DNA from: Marinagarivorans cellulosilyticus
Lineage (GTDB): Bacteria > Pseudomonadota > Gammaproteobacteria > Pseudomonadales > Cellvibrionaceae
Direction: 5' to 3'
Assembly (NCBI RefSeq): GCF_021655555.1
Contig: NZ_AP023086.1
Location: 682,001-746,000, forward strand
DNA length: 64,000 bases
Under the pieces are notes generated by a model that worked only from the letters and a program-made list of their open reading frames with translations, did no database searches and had not been told where the DNA came from. Position numbers and translations under genes: made by a program. This document shows, piece by piece, positions 37,463 to 46,243 of this stretch; the first letter of the stretch is position 1, and every line of letters starts with the position of its first letter.

Positions 37463-38176
37463 ATGACCGTAAAAATTAGTGGCAAGTGGGCTTTGGTTAC
37501 GGGAGCAAGCCGCGGGGTAGGGCAGCAAATTGCGCTGGGGTTAGCTAATAAGGGTGTGAATTTGGTGATTCAGTCGCGCGATATTGCGAATCAAGCGGCA
37601 ACTATGGCATTACTCGAAGGTAAAGGCGTTAGTGTTCATCAGGTGGCTGCCGATTTAGAGCGTCCAGAAAGCATTGCTGCTATGGCTGAACAGGCTGAGT
37701 CGCTTAGTGGTGGTATTGATATTCTTTACAATAACGCTGCCATAATGACGCAATTTTTAAATATCTTCGAGGTGCCTGTCGAAGATTATTACCGCAGCTT
37801 TCAAGTGAATGTTTATGCCGTTATTCAATTGTGTAACTACTTTGCGCCGCGCATGAAGGCGCGCGAGTTTGGCCGGATTATTAATACCACCTCCGGCATT
37901 AAGGATACGCCCAATTTGGATGCTTACAGCATTACCAAGGCTGCTCTCGATAAGTATACGCGGGATCTCGCGGTAGAAATGGCCAATACTGGCGTGCTGG
38001 CTAATTTGTTGGACCCTGGTTGGTGTCGCACAGATTTGGGTGGCCCCGAGGCATGGAACGATGTGGCTTCTGTATTGCCTGGCGCATTGCTGCCGGCCAT
38101 GCTCGGTAAAACGGGTGATGAAGAGCCGCGCGCCATGTTGTTTGCTGCACAGGATTACGCCGGGATCGATATCTAG
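37463..38176 (+). CDS. short-chain dehydrogenase/reductase
   Basis: 237 aa classical SDR: cofactor loop TGASRGVGQQIALG, the NNAA motif in DILYNNAAIMTQ, and catalytic Ser and YSITKAALDKY with the Tyr-x-x-x-Lys pair. Ribosome-binding site GAGGAG before the ATG at 37463. Third gene of the LysR / aldo-keto reductase / SDR cluster. Substrate unknown. Confidence 0.93.
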   Translation: MTVKISGKWALVTGASRGVGQQIALGLANKGVNLVIQSRDIANQAATMALLEGKGVSVHQVAADLERPESIAAMAEQAESLSGGIDILYNNAAIMTQFLNIFEVPVEDYYRSFQVNVYAVIQLCNYFAPRMKAREFGRIINTTSGIKDTPNLDAYSITKAALDKYTRDLAVEMANTGVLANLLDPGWCRTDLGGPEAWNDVASVLPGALLPAMLGKTGDEEPRAMLFAAQDYAGIDI

Positions 38177-38184
38177 AAGCTGTT

Positions 38185-38238
38185 TTATTTGTAGGTGCTT
38201 TTTTACTTGCGGGTACTTTTTTATTTGTAGGCACTTTG
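38185..38238 (+). repeat. three tandem 18-bp imperfect repeats
   Basis: Units at 38185-38202, 38203-38220 and 38221-38238 share the pattern TTAYTTGYRGGYRCTTTK. They start 8 bp after the SDR stop and abut a terminator. Role unknown. Confidence 0.75.
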
Positions 38239-38270
38239 GCCCAAGGGTATAAATATCCTTGGGCTTTTTT
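38239..38270 (+). terminator. intrinsic terminator after SDR gene
   Basis: GCCCAAGG pairs with CCTTGGGC, followed by six T. Confidence 0.9.
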
Positions 38271-38307
38271 GTTGCTCAAAATATTATGAGTAAGAATTTT
38301 CGGCAAT

Positions 38308-38342
38308 AAAAAAGCCGATACTCGAAAGTATCGGCTTTTTTA
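38308..38342. terminator. bidirectional terminator at tRNA-Arg(ACG)
   Basis: A run of A, then GCCGATACT with a CGAA tetraloop and perfect complement, then a T run. It lies immediately beyond the 3' end of the minus-strand tRNA. Confidence 0.9.
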
Positions 38343-38349
38343 TGAATAA

Positions 38350-38426
38350 TGGCGCGCTCGGGAGGATTCGAACCTCCGACCGCCTGGTTCGTAGCCAGGT
38401 ACTCTATCCAGCTGAGCTACGAGCGC
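38350..38426 (-). tRNA. tRNA-Arg(ACG)
   Basis: 77 nt with encoded CCA at 38350-38352. On the minus strand the acceptor GCGCTCG pairs with CGAGCGC, the anticodon loop is CTACGAA with anticodon ACG, and the T-loop TTCGAAT is intact. Confidence 0.97.
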
Positions 38427-38557
38427 GTCTTTCCTCTAAAGGCTGTACTTGCCCTGTCGAGGTCGCGCATATTACGGATAAGCTTCTGATTGGTCAAGCG
38501 TTTTATTGCGAAAAAAGTATTTTGTTGTTTCTGTATTCGCAGCTGAGTGCTTCGTCT

Positions 38558-39115
38558 TTACATTTCTTTTCTAATACTAAATAAAATGGTCTTACTGGAA
38601 AACTCCACATCATAATTTTTGAAGTGGGTAATTAGGGTGTCTTCGCTGAATATATCAAGCACAGAAAATAGAGGGTTGTTTATTTCGGCTGGCGTTAGTG
38701 CTCGGCGGTACGAAAAGTAGCCTAGCGAAAGAACTTTGCCTAGCGCTTTTGCGCCTTCGTATCGTTTGCTTTGCTCCATGGTTAGCCAAACATTATTCAG
38801 TATGCGTTGGCTTTCGCTGGTTGCTTTATCGCGAATACTGCGTGCGGAGGCCAACAGCTGGTCGGTATTCATTAGCTTTGGCGACAGCAGATGAAGATCG
38901 GTACTGCGGCGGTTTTTGTTCCAGAAGTGGCTAGGAAATTCGGGTGTTTGGTTATTGGCTGTGCCGCTGAAGGTGAACTTGGGTAGGTGTCCATCGCTGG
39001 CTACACAAATGGGGGATTTAAGCAGTGCACAGATGCCTGCAATAAAAAGTAGTACGAATGCAAAGCCTCGCTGTTGTTGCAGGATGCTAGCGGTTATTTT
39101 AATCGCTGTGGGCAT
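38558..39115 (-). CDS. hypothetical membrane-anchored protein
   Basis: 185 aa from the ATG at 39115; the frame is open to 39241 with an unlikely TTG. A short basic N terminus is followed by a hydrophobic segment (FAFVLLFIAGICALL), so it is an anchored or exported protein. The rest is soluble with a helix-rich middle (DQLLASARSIRDKATSESQRILNNVWL) and no motif I recognise. Confidence 0.5.
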   Translation of the reverse strand: MPTAIKITASILQQQRGFAFVLLFIAGICALLKSPICVASDGHLPKFTFSGTANNQTPEFPSHFWNKNRRSTDLHLLSPKLMNTDQLLASARSIRDKATSESQRILNNVWLTMEQSKRYEGAKALGKVLSLGYFSYRRALTPAEINNPLFSVLDIFSEDTLITHFKNYDVEFSSKTILFSIRKEM

Positions 39116-39439
39116 TCGCGTTACCTCTGTGCTGGTGAAGCAGCACAATATGCGGTGATTTTGTGTTTGGTAGGCGCTACACGTTGCGTTGGCCACCAAA
39201 ATAGATGGTGGTTTGGCGCGTAAAGAGCCTTCGTTAAACACAGCTTAAATGAAAGTGGCCGCTCGAGGTTATAACGTTATATTTAGTGATTATATTGCTT
39301 ATAACTTATGGTCTTAGGCACTGTTTCAGCTTATTTTAGGTAATATATTCGGGGGCTTTAAGGTGAGTGACTGCTTACTTTTTTGTGGTGTCTTAGGTGG
39401 TCATAACCTTAGCGCACTGAATGTGGTTAAGTTATGGAA

Positions 39440-40180
39440 TTATTGTCTAAGCGGTGGTGCCTGTAAGAACTGTTTAAAAGCATCGGTGTTGGAATAGTGT
39501 GTGAGTAAAACCTCGTAGGTGTCGCCGTCTTCGTCGGTATGGCGTATTTTGGCTAGCGCATAAGCCAGTTCGGGAATAAGCCATAGTTTTGTTTCTTTTT
39601 CCCCGTCACCGGTGCGGGTTAAAACGGTCGCTGGGTAAGGTTTGCCTTTAAAGGTCATGCTGGTATCTGCTTCGCGCTTGAACTGGTAATGCTTTGTTTG
39701 ATTTCTACGTACAAAGGTGTAATCAAACGATTTTTGATGTGGGTTTTGCGCGAGGTCACGCTGTAACTGAAGTTGATAAAGCGTGGGATCTAGTGCCTTT
39801 TGAACTAGGCTTTGAGCGCCTTCGTGTTTTTTACCTTTGGTATAGCTGGCGCTGAGGCTTTCCCAATCGAATGCGAGTTGCTCTTGCTTTTTTACGCCAA
39901 AAATTTTGCGCTCATAACTGTACTTGTGTGGGCGTAACGTGTTGTTAAATATACTAAAGTCACTATTTTCTTCGATTTTCGCCATAAAGCTTTTCGCCTT
40001 CGAGCTTAGCGTGTAGCGATTACCCTTTTTTATGAGTGTGCGCGTCATAGTGATATTCAGATTGGAGTACTCCCCTTCATAGGTCGCTTCAAATAACGGG
40101 GTTGCCAGTGCTCCGGTTGGTGCTAAATGCGTCAATAGCAGTGCTAGCAGTACCAGTGTAAAAGGGCGTTGCATACGCAT
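39440..40180 (-). CDS. DUF3108 domain exported protein
   Basis: 246 aa. Signal peptide (MRMQRPFTLVLLALLLTHLA), then a beta-rich domain with FEATYEGEYSNLNITMTRTL, FDYTFVRRNQTKHYQFKRE and a C-terminal LWLIPELAYALAKIRHTDEDG, which is the DUF3108 pattern. A periplasmic or outer-membrane-associated protein of unknown role. Transcribed in the same direction as the di-haem cytochrome gene, with 112 bp between. Confidence 0.85.
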   Translation of the reverse strand: MRMQRPFTLVLLALLLTHLAPTGALATPLFEATYEGEYSNLNITMTRTLIKKGNRYTLSSKAKSFMAKIEENSDFSIFNNTLRPHKYSYERKIFGVKKQEQLAFDWESLSASYTKGKKHEGAQSLVQKALDPTLYQLQLQRDLAQNPHQKSFDYTFVRRNQTKHYQFKREADTSMTFKGKPYPATVLTRTGDGEKETKLWLIPELAYALAKIRHTDEDGDTYEVLLTHYSNTDAFKQFLQAPPLRQ

Positions 40181-40292
40181 AAGTGCTCCAAGGGTTATCT
40201 ATTGTCTATTTCGCTTGATTTTAAGTGCTGGCGGCTGAAGCGGGGCTTAACAGGTGGCACTGCTTTATCAGCTCTGGCACGTTTATAAAGGC

Positions 40293-42410
40293 TTAAAGAG
40301 TTTTTAGGTATTCGACTAAATCCCATCGTTGGGCATCGCTTAGCGGTGGTAGCGCTTCACCATTAAGTTGTGCTGTTCGGCCTGCGGCATATTCATGGCC
40401 GGTATTAAAATTGGCCGGTAGTGTTGTATCAAAGGTAAAGCCGTTAAACCCTGAGGATACAAAACCGACTTTTATCGGGTCGAATTCGCGCGCGCCGACT
40501 TCAAATCGGTTTGGGCGGTAGCGGCCGTTTTCGGGGTCGCCAGCGCGCTTTTTGGGGAGTAATAGCTCGTAAAGCGAAGGTACCGAGCCATTGTGCAAAT
40601 AGGGTGCAGTTGCCCAAATGCCATTCAGTGATCGCGCTTTGTATGCGAGTAGAGAATTGAATGGTTGGGCGGTGGTGTCTGGCTGGTAGTTCCCGTTTTT
40701 TATGGTGCGCTCAATTTCGTTTTCAAAAACTGAGGAGGCCATCATATAAAGCCAGTCGAGCCAGCGCCGAATAATCCATTTATCTGGGTCTGGTGTTGTT
40801 ACTGTGCCGCGTGTAACCGAGGTAAGTATCATGGCCACGGGGGCTTCTTCAGGAATATATAACCCACCAGCTGGCTGCTGCTGAATTGTGTGCTTGAAGT
40901 TGCCCGATTTTCCTGTGTAGTTAACGCTATTTAATGCCATCAGCGGGTCTGTGCCTACTTCATCTAAGCCAGACATCTTTGCAATGATCACGCGATCCCA
41001 GTTGTTGTGGTCGATAACTTCATGGCAGCTTAAGCAATAGCGTTCGTAGATGAGCTCGCCGCGTGCTGCTTTTGTTCTATCTATTTTGCCGAGTATGTCT
41101 TCTGGCCATTTGGGGGATTTTAAACGCTGTAAGTGGTGTTCCAGCCGGCGAAGGTTGACGAGGTCGATAGAGGATTTAAAGTCTACGCGCTTTTGTTTTT
41201 TGCTCTGGCCAGAAATTTTAGCCGACAAGCTAAAGCCTGCTTCTTGTGCTGTCCAATCTAGGGTGCCAAAAACGCCAATCACTTCGCCGGCATTTCGCCC
41301 TAATGGCCCAACGCCGGCATTGCTGGCAATGCCGTTCCATTGCACATAATCGGAATGGGTAATATCCCATAAAAACGGGTAGCTTACGGGGGCGTTAGGC
41401 TCGTTGAATATGAGATCGCGTAAGCGAAAAAGCTGCTCGCGCGAAAGGCCTGGGTAGCCGGGGTTGGTTGAGCGCAGGCGGTCAAAAATAACCGCAAAGT
41501 TCTTGTTGCCGATAATGGTTTTATCTACGCCCTCTAGTACGCGCGCGGCTTGCTCGGGGGTAAGCATGCGGCTGTGGTCTTTGTTGGTGGCGAGTAACAG
41601 TAAGCTGTGAACCTGTTTTTTATTGATGACATGTTTAAGCACGCGGTTATAAATGCGGCCAAAGGCGTCTAGCCGTGCATAGCCGTATTCCACCGTTGAA
41701 TGGTTAACGCCGTTATAAAGCATAAGGTTATTTGCCCATTCTTTTAGGCTGGCAATAACCTCGTCTTTTTGCGTGAAGTCTCCATTGCGAGCTAACACGC
41801 GCTGGGTAAAGTGCTCTAACTTTGTGGCTGTTACCAGTGTTTTTCGCATGCTGCTTTCTAGTTCAGCAAGGAAGCCTGGCATATCGGCCATAGTTGGCCC
41901 ACCGTCAATACGAATCGCCTGACCTCGGTAATTTATTTGCCCTGTGTGACAAGCCGCGCAGGTGAGGCCAATGTAGGACTTGCCTTGGTAGGTGTCTTTT
42001 ACAAAGCCAACTGGAAGGCCATCGGGGTTGAAGAAAGTCGGTTTTTGCGGCAAGTAGCGATACTTATCGATTAAGGCGTTGTCGCGAAATAGCTCAGTGG
42101 AATCCGGTTGCTCCAAAGCCATAAAAAGGTCGTACGGTAGTAGGTTAGAGCCTTGCGTTGTGTTGTAAAACCACAGGCTGTCGGCGTTATCCCAGCCTTG
42201 CTCTAAATAGCGCGGTGTGGGGTAGCTTTCGCCAAGGGCCCCGCTAGGCATCGCGATAGCCCCGCGGTTGGGGTCGGTATCCCAGTTTTGGTAAAGCTTG
42301 CCTATAGACAGGGTAATTAGCATTGCGCTGGCAATTGCGAGGCAAAGTAACAAAAGTGGTCGCGAGGCTTTTTTGAGAAGACTTAAAAGGCTGAGTAATA
42401 GGCTAATCAT
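40293..42410 (-). CDS. large di-haem c-type cytochrome (RoxA/peroxidase-like family)
   Basis: 705 aa. An N-terminal signal anchor (LLLLCLAIASAMLITLSI) is followed by a long domain with two haem c motifs, CAACH near residue 155 and CLSCH near 460. Motifs NPDGLPVGFVKDTYQGKSYIGLTCAACHTGQINYRG and RIDGGPTM are of the di-haem peroxidase / rubber oxygenase (RoxA) type. Length and the spacing between haems exceed simple cytochrome c peroxidase. Could be a dioxygenase or peroxidase in the periplasm; the substrate is unknown. Confidence 0.75.
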   Translation of the reverse strand: MISLLLSLLSLLKKASRPLLLLCLAIASAMLITLSIGKLYQNWDTDPNRGAIAMPSGALGESYPTPRYLEQGWDNADSLWFYNTTQGSNLLPYDLFMALEQPDSTELFRDNALIDKYRYLPQKPTFFNPDGLPVGFVKDTYQGKSYIGLTCAACHTGQINYRGQAIRIDGGPTMADMPGFLAELESSMRKTLVTATKLEHFTQRVLARNGDFTQKDEVIASLKEWANNLMLYNGVNHSTVEYGYARLDAFGRIYNRVLKHVINKKQVHSLLLLATNKDHSRMLTPEQAARVLEGVDKTIIGNKNFAVIFDRLRSTNPGYPGLSREQLFRLRDLIFNEPNAPVSYPFLWDITHSDYVQWNGIASNAGVGPLGRNAGEVIGVFGTLDWTAQEAGFSLSAKISGQSKKQKRVDFKSSIDLVNLRRLEHHLQRLKSPKWPEDILGKIDRTKAARGELIYERYCLSCHEVIDHNNWDRVIIAKMSGLDEVGTDPLMALNSVNYTGKSGNFKHTIQQQPAGGLYIPEEAPVAMILTSVTRGTVTTPDPDKWIIRRWLDWLYMMASSVFENEIERTIKNGNYQPDTTAQPFNSLLAYKARSLNGIWATAPYLHNGSVPSLYELLLPKKRAGDPENGRYRPNRFEVGAREFDPIKVGFVSSGFNGFTFDTTLPANFNTGHEYAAGRTAQLNGEALPPLSDAQRWDLVEYLKTL

Positions 42411-42700
42411 ATGGATCCTTATGAGAATCTATCTACTTCGGTTTTATTATTGTTATGGAACTGTTGTATTGCCGCATAACAGCTCGGCCCTTTATTTTAG
42501 CTGCTTAAATGAAAAAGCCTTTAGACTTAAATGCATATTAGCCTTTTATTGCGTCCATATTTTGGCAGATAAAGAGAGCAATCTTAATTTTGGTTGAAAA
42601 GTGACCGATTTCGCACGTAAAAAGGGGGCTGGTTCCTCGAGCTTTTCTGTTCAAAATGTATACTGTTTGAAATCTTTTTAAGCATTTTTGGATGTGAATT

Positions 42701-43576
42701 ATGTTGTTTCCGTCTTGTAAAGCTGTTGCTTTTCGTTGTGGTGTACTGGGGTTGTCGATATTCATGCTGGCAGGTTGCGAAGAAGCAAGCCGCCAAGATA
42801 CAGCTGAATTAGCGGATGACGAAATAGAAGTGAGCCCTAAAGCACAGAGCAGTAATGTTGCCTTGGTAAGCTCTGTTAAAGTGCGATTTGCTTCAGGTGT
42901 TGCGGTGGCCGGCGATAGTAGTGAGTTAAAAGTGCTTCTTGATGGTAAAGAGGTCGACGGGGTGGTGACTTACAGTGAAAGGCAGCACCAGCTTACATTT
43001 CAGCCCCGTGAGGCTTTAAAGCCAGATACCCGCTATACAGTGCAAATGGCCGATGTGCTTGCATATGATGGTGCTGTGGTACCTGCGCAGCAGTGGGCTT
43101 TTAATACCACCGGCGCTGTGGGAATGACGGCGCAATGGGTGCTAGATAGCTGTATGTCGTCTGATGATATTGCTTTGCTGGCGGCTATTAATAATGAGCG
43201 TGAAAGCGGTGTTGGCTGTAGTGGTTTGCCCGTCTCGCCCGCGCCGGCGTTATCTTGGCATTGTGACCTTGCTGGCGTCGCCTATGAGCATTCTGCGGAC
43301 TTAGCGAGAATGGGCGTAGTGGGGGATGTAAGCAGTAGTGGTAAAGGTGTAGTCGAGCGTGTGAGTGAGGCGGGTGTTGTATGGCGCGGTGTGGCAGAGA
43401 ATACGTTGGTCACCGAGGGGGAGGGCGCGCTAGTTGCGATGGATGCCGCCTTAAGTAATTTCACTCAATGTGAAAACCTGCTAAATCCAGCGTTGACTCA
43501 TATTGGCGTAGCGTCGGCACCTTCATTGGCTGGCGCAGAGCATCAGTTTTGGGTGCAGCTGTTAGTGCAACAGTAG
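42701..43576 (+). CDS. lipoprotein with Ig-like and CAP/SCP domains
   Basis: 291 aa. Lipoprotein signal with lipobox LAGC (Cys about residue 26). An Ig-like domain (about 50-135, VRFASGVAVAGDSSELKVLLDGK) precedes a CAP/PR-1-like domain (about 150-291) with LLAAINNERESGVGCSGLP, WHCDLAGVAYEHSADLARMG, VAENTL and a C-terminal HIGVAS. The CAP His and Glu positions are recognisable. The Ig-CAP lipoprotein fusion is uncommon in my experience. Function unknown. Confidence 0.7.
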   Translation: MLFPSCKAVAFRCGVLGLSIFMLAGCEEASRQDTAELADDEIEVSPKAQSSNVALVSSVKVRFASGVAVAGDSSELKVLLDGKEVDGVVTYSERQHQLTFQPREALKPDTRYTVQMADVLAYDGAVVPAQQWAFNTTGAVGMTAQWVLDSCMSSDDIALLAAINNERESGVGCSGLPVSPAPALSWHCDLAGVAYEHSADLARMGVVGDVSSSGKGVVERVSEAGVVWRGVAENTLVTEGEGALVAMDAALSNFTQCENLLNPALTHIGVASAPSLAGAEHQFWVQLLVQQ

Positions 43577-43731
43577 TGCATCGCTAGCGCCTCAAAACGG
43601 TTGTTGATTCCGCTCGGCGGCCGAATACGGCCGTTCAAACGAATATCTGGTTAAATCATAGACACCAAAAGGCGAAAACCCTATTGTGAAGGTAGAGTCT
43701 TAAAATAGATATGCTTTCGCAGGGGTTGTTC

Positions 43732-44490
43732 ATGGTGCTTCCAAAAATGCGTTTTTCGTTATCGGCTTCTGCTGGTGAAGAGCCACAAAATGGTGCTGTC
43801 AGTCCTGTGGCGCGCTTAGCATTGGAGCTAGGGCAGTGTGAAAACTTTGATCATTTAGCGGCTAGTTTAAAGTCTGGTCTAGAAGAGGCTGGCTTTAAAG
43901 GGTGCTTCTTAATGAGCTGCTTTGGCTTTAACCGGGAAACTCGCTTTGGCCGCTGGAATAGCCGTTATGTCTTCCCTTTGCGATCCGATTTATCTGAAGT
44001 TAAGCCTGTTTTAACGATTCGTGACGATTTAATTATTGTGAGTAGTGGCTACTTTACCTTGGTGATTGGGCAGGCTGCGGAGCAGATGAAAAAAAATAGC
44101 TCGGTGCAAAGTGATTTGTTGATGCTGGGAGAGAGCACGCGCCTTTGGGTTAAATCCTACACTACGCAAGTTGATCAACAATTCGATTCACTTAATCACC
44201 GCAAGGCCAGTTGCCAGCAATTGTTGGATATTGTGCACCAGCTTGATCAATCTGGCCGCGACTTAACGAGTGGTCACAACCAAATGTTAGCAACCATTAA
44301 TGCGGGTATTCCCGAAAGCATCGCGCAACTTGCTCTTAATGATAAAGATATGGACGTTGTTTTGGACGAGTTCGATGAAATTGGCCGCGCTTATACAATA
44401 TTTACCAAACAGCAGATGGAGCTAAATCGCCAGCTGAAAGAGCAGGTAAGGTCTATTGCCGGCTTTTTACTGCCGCGAGAGCAGCATTAA
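43732..44490 (+). CDS. conserved hypothetical protein with helical C terminus
   Basis: 252 aa from the ATG at 43732 with AGGGG 7 nt upstream; an ATG at 43711 is an alternative. The N-terminal half resembles a GAF-like sensor core (ARLALELGQCENFDHLAASLKSGLEEAGFKGCFLMSCFG). The C-terminal half is a long helical segment, possibly coiled coil (about 150-252). Not recognised. Monocistronic by its neighbours. Confidence 0.5.
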   Translation: MVLPKMRFSLSASAGEEPQNGAVSPVARLALELGQCENFDHLAASLKSGLEEAGFKGCFLMSCFGFNRETRFGRWNSRYVFPLRSDLSEVKPVLTIRDDLIIVSSGYFTLVIGQAAEQMKKNSSVQSDLLMLGESTRLWVKSYTTQVDQQFDSLNHRKASCQQLLDIVHQLDQSGRDLTSGHNQMLATINAGIPESIAQLALNDKDMDVVLDEFDEIGRAYTIFTKQQMELNRQLKEQVRSIAGFLLPREQH

Positions 44491-44720
44491 TTCTCCACTC
44501 TCGATCGTCCAAAGTGCGCTTAATTTGCGTATCTATCCTCTGAGTAACGTCTTCATTGGCTTGTATCCCGCGTGAGACGGGGGCCACATTCTGACTTTGT
44601 GCTATTGTATTTGCCGGCAAAGTGTTTCGATGTGCGGAATTTGCCTGCTAGAATGTGGTCTGATTGTGACCTAAAATAATTAAAGTCTAGACTTCTATTC
44701 CATTTCAGAGAGATAAGACT

Positions 44721-44942
44721 ATGACCAAGCGTATTGTCTGCGTTGTTGCTTTGGCTGCAGCGATATCAATGTTACAAGGGTGTGCTGATACCCCAGTTTA
44801 CAAGCGTGGCAACTTAGCAAAACCCGAAATGGGCTGGGCTCCTGACCCAATGGAAGCTGGGCTTCAAAAACACATCTATTTCGCAAAAGAAGCATCTTCT
44901 GGTGGTGCTGAAGCAGCGGGCGGAGGTTGTGGCTGTAACTAA
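44721..44942 (+). CDS. DUF4266 lipoprotein
   Basis: 73 aa. Lipoprotein signal with LQGC (Cys21), a short middle (KRGNLAKPEMGWAPDPMEAGLQKHIYFAKEASSGG), and a Gly/Cys tail ending GGGCGCN. Matches the DUF4266 family. Found with DUF3570 and ApbE genes, as here. Probably outer-membrane or periplasmic; the Cys-rich tail may bind a metal or be modified. Confidence 0.85.
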   Translation: MTKRIVCVVALAAAISMLQGCADTPVYKRGNLAKPEMGWAPDPMEAGLQKHIYFAKEASSGGAEAAGGGCGCN

Positions 44943-44956
44943 GCCCATTAGTGACT

Positions 44957-46243
44957 ATGACAAAAGTAATGAAAAAGCAAAATGCTTCCTCTCGTCTAAT
45001 GGCCCTATCTGCGGCGGCTGTTGCTTTACCGGGCATTAGTGCGCCGGCACAGGCGGCTGCGCCAACGGAAACGGTTATTGGCTATCGCTATACCGCCTAT
45101 AACGAAAGTACATTAGATGCAGATGATGTCGCCAGTGGTGACCTTGGTCGTTACGATATTAATGTTAACCAGTGGAGCTTGTTAACGCCTATTGGCGCGC
45201 ATTGGTCGCTGGCTGTGAATATCCAAGACGAAACTTTATCTGGTGCGTCTCCATGGTATGTACAGCCCAAAGAATTGGGTGACGACGAGATTGATTACAA
45301 TACGCCGCAAGTCGTTATGTCTGGCGCGTCTCCTGGTAGTGAGTACGGTAATATTATCGGTATTGATGAGCATCGAACAGATGCCAGCGTAGCAACATCT
45401 TACTATTACGATGGCGGGTCTATTTCTGGTAATTTGGCCTTTTCTACCGAAGATGATTACGAGTCGGTTAGCTTTGGTTTATCGACAGAGCGCGAGTTTG
45501 ACAAAAAGCAGACTGTGGTTGCCACGGGCTTTAGTTATTCTGACGATGATATTTTTTATGAAGATGAATCGCGCGTTGTAAAACGCAATACTAGCGACCC
45601 TTTGCCAGATAATGCCGGCAAAACCAATGCTTCCTTTTTTGTTAGTGCATCGCGCATATTGGGGCCTAATAATATTATTTTGGGTGGCATTAGCTTTGCG
45701 ACTAAAGAGGGGCACCTAAGTGATGCCTATAAGCGTTTTGATAAACGCCCGCAAGAGAAAGATTCCTACACGTTAAATTTATCTTATCGCCATTATGTTA
45801 AGTCTATTCAGGGGGCTTGGCATTTTGATTATCGTTACTATGACGATACTTGGGGTGTAGTATCAAATACGTTTAGTGTTGCTTTGTATAAAAATTGGGA
45901 AAAACTTCAAATTGTTCCCTCTATGCGTTACTACGGTCAAAGCGCTGCGACCTTTTACGATATCTATTCGCTTTACCGCAAAGATGGTATACCTGCTAGC
46001 GAGAATAACGGCAAAGATTACGCAAAGTGGGATTATTATTCTGATGATGCGCGCTTGTCTGATTACGCCTCTTTTGCGTTTGGTTTAAAAGTGGTTTTCA
46101 AGCAGAAGCCGGTGGATTGGGTGCTGGGTCTAGAGTATTACATGGCTGATGAAGAGTTCTTGCCGGGTAACTCGGATTACCTTTCCCACCCAGGTATGAT
46201 TCAATATACGCGCTTTACTTTTGGTGTTGACCACCGTTTTTAA
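44957..46243 (+). CDS. DUF3570 outer-membrane beta-barrel-like protein
   Basis: 428 aa from the ATG at 44957; a GTG at 44951 is an alternative. Signal peptide (LMALSAAAVALPGISAPAQA), then many amphipathic beta-strands ending in YTRFTFGVDHRF with terminal Phe, consistent with a beta-barrel. Two SGAS motifs at residues 95-98 and 122-125 resemble the [S/T]GA[S/T] flavinylation sites of NqrB/NqrC/RnfG. Its stop shares an A with the apbE ATG (TAATG). Confidence 0.8.
   Translation: MTKVMKKQNASSRLMALSAAAVALPGISAPAQAAAPTETVIGYRYTAYNESTLDADDVASGDLGRYDINVNQWSLLTPIGAHWSLAVNIQDETLSGASPWYVQPKELGDDEIDYNTPQVVMSGASPGSEYGNIIGIDEHRTDASVATSYYYDGGSISGNLAFSTEDDYESVSFGLSTEREFDKKQTVVATGFSYSDDDIFYEDESRVVKRNTSDPLPDNAGKTNASFFVSASRILGPNNIILGGISFATKEGHLSDAYKRFDKRPQEKDSYTLNLSYRHYVKSIQGAWHFDYRYYDDTWGVVSNTFSVALYKNWEKLQIVPSMRYYGQSAATFYDIYSLYRKDGIPASENNGKDYAKWDYYSDDARLSDYASFAFGLKVVFKQKPVDWVLGLEYYMADEEFLPGNSDYLSHPGMIQYTRFTFGVDHRF

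Noticed and set aside
43618..43633. CGGCCG-AATA-CGGCCG hairpin after the CAP lipoprotein gene
   Set aside because: The stem is only 6 bp and lacks a T tract, so a terminator call is not supported.
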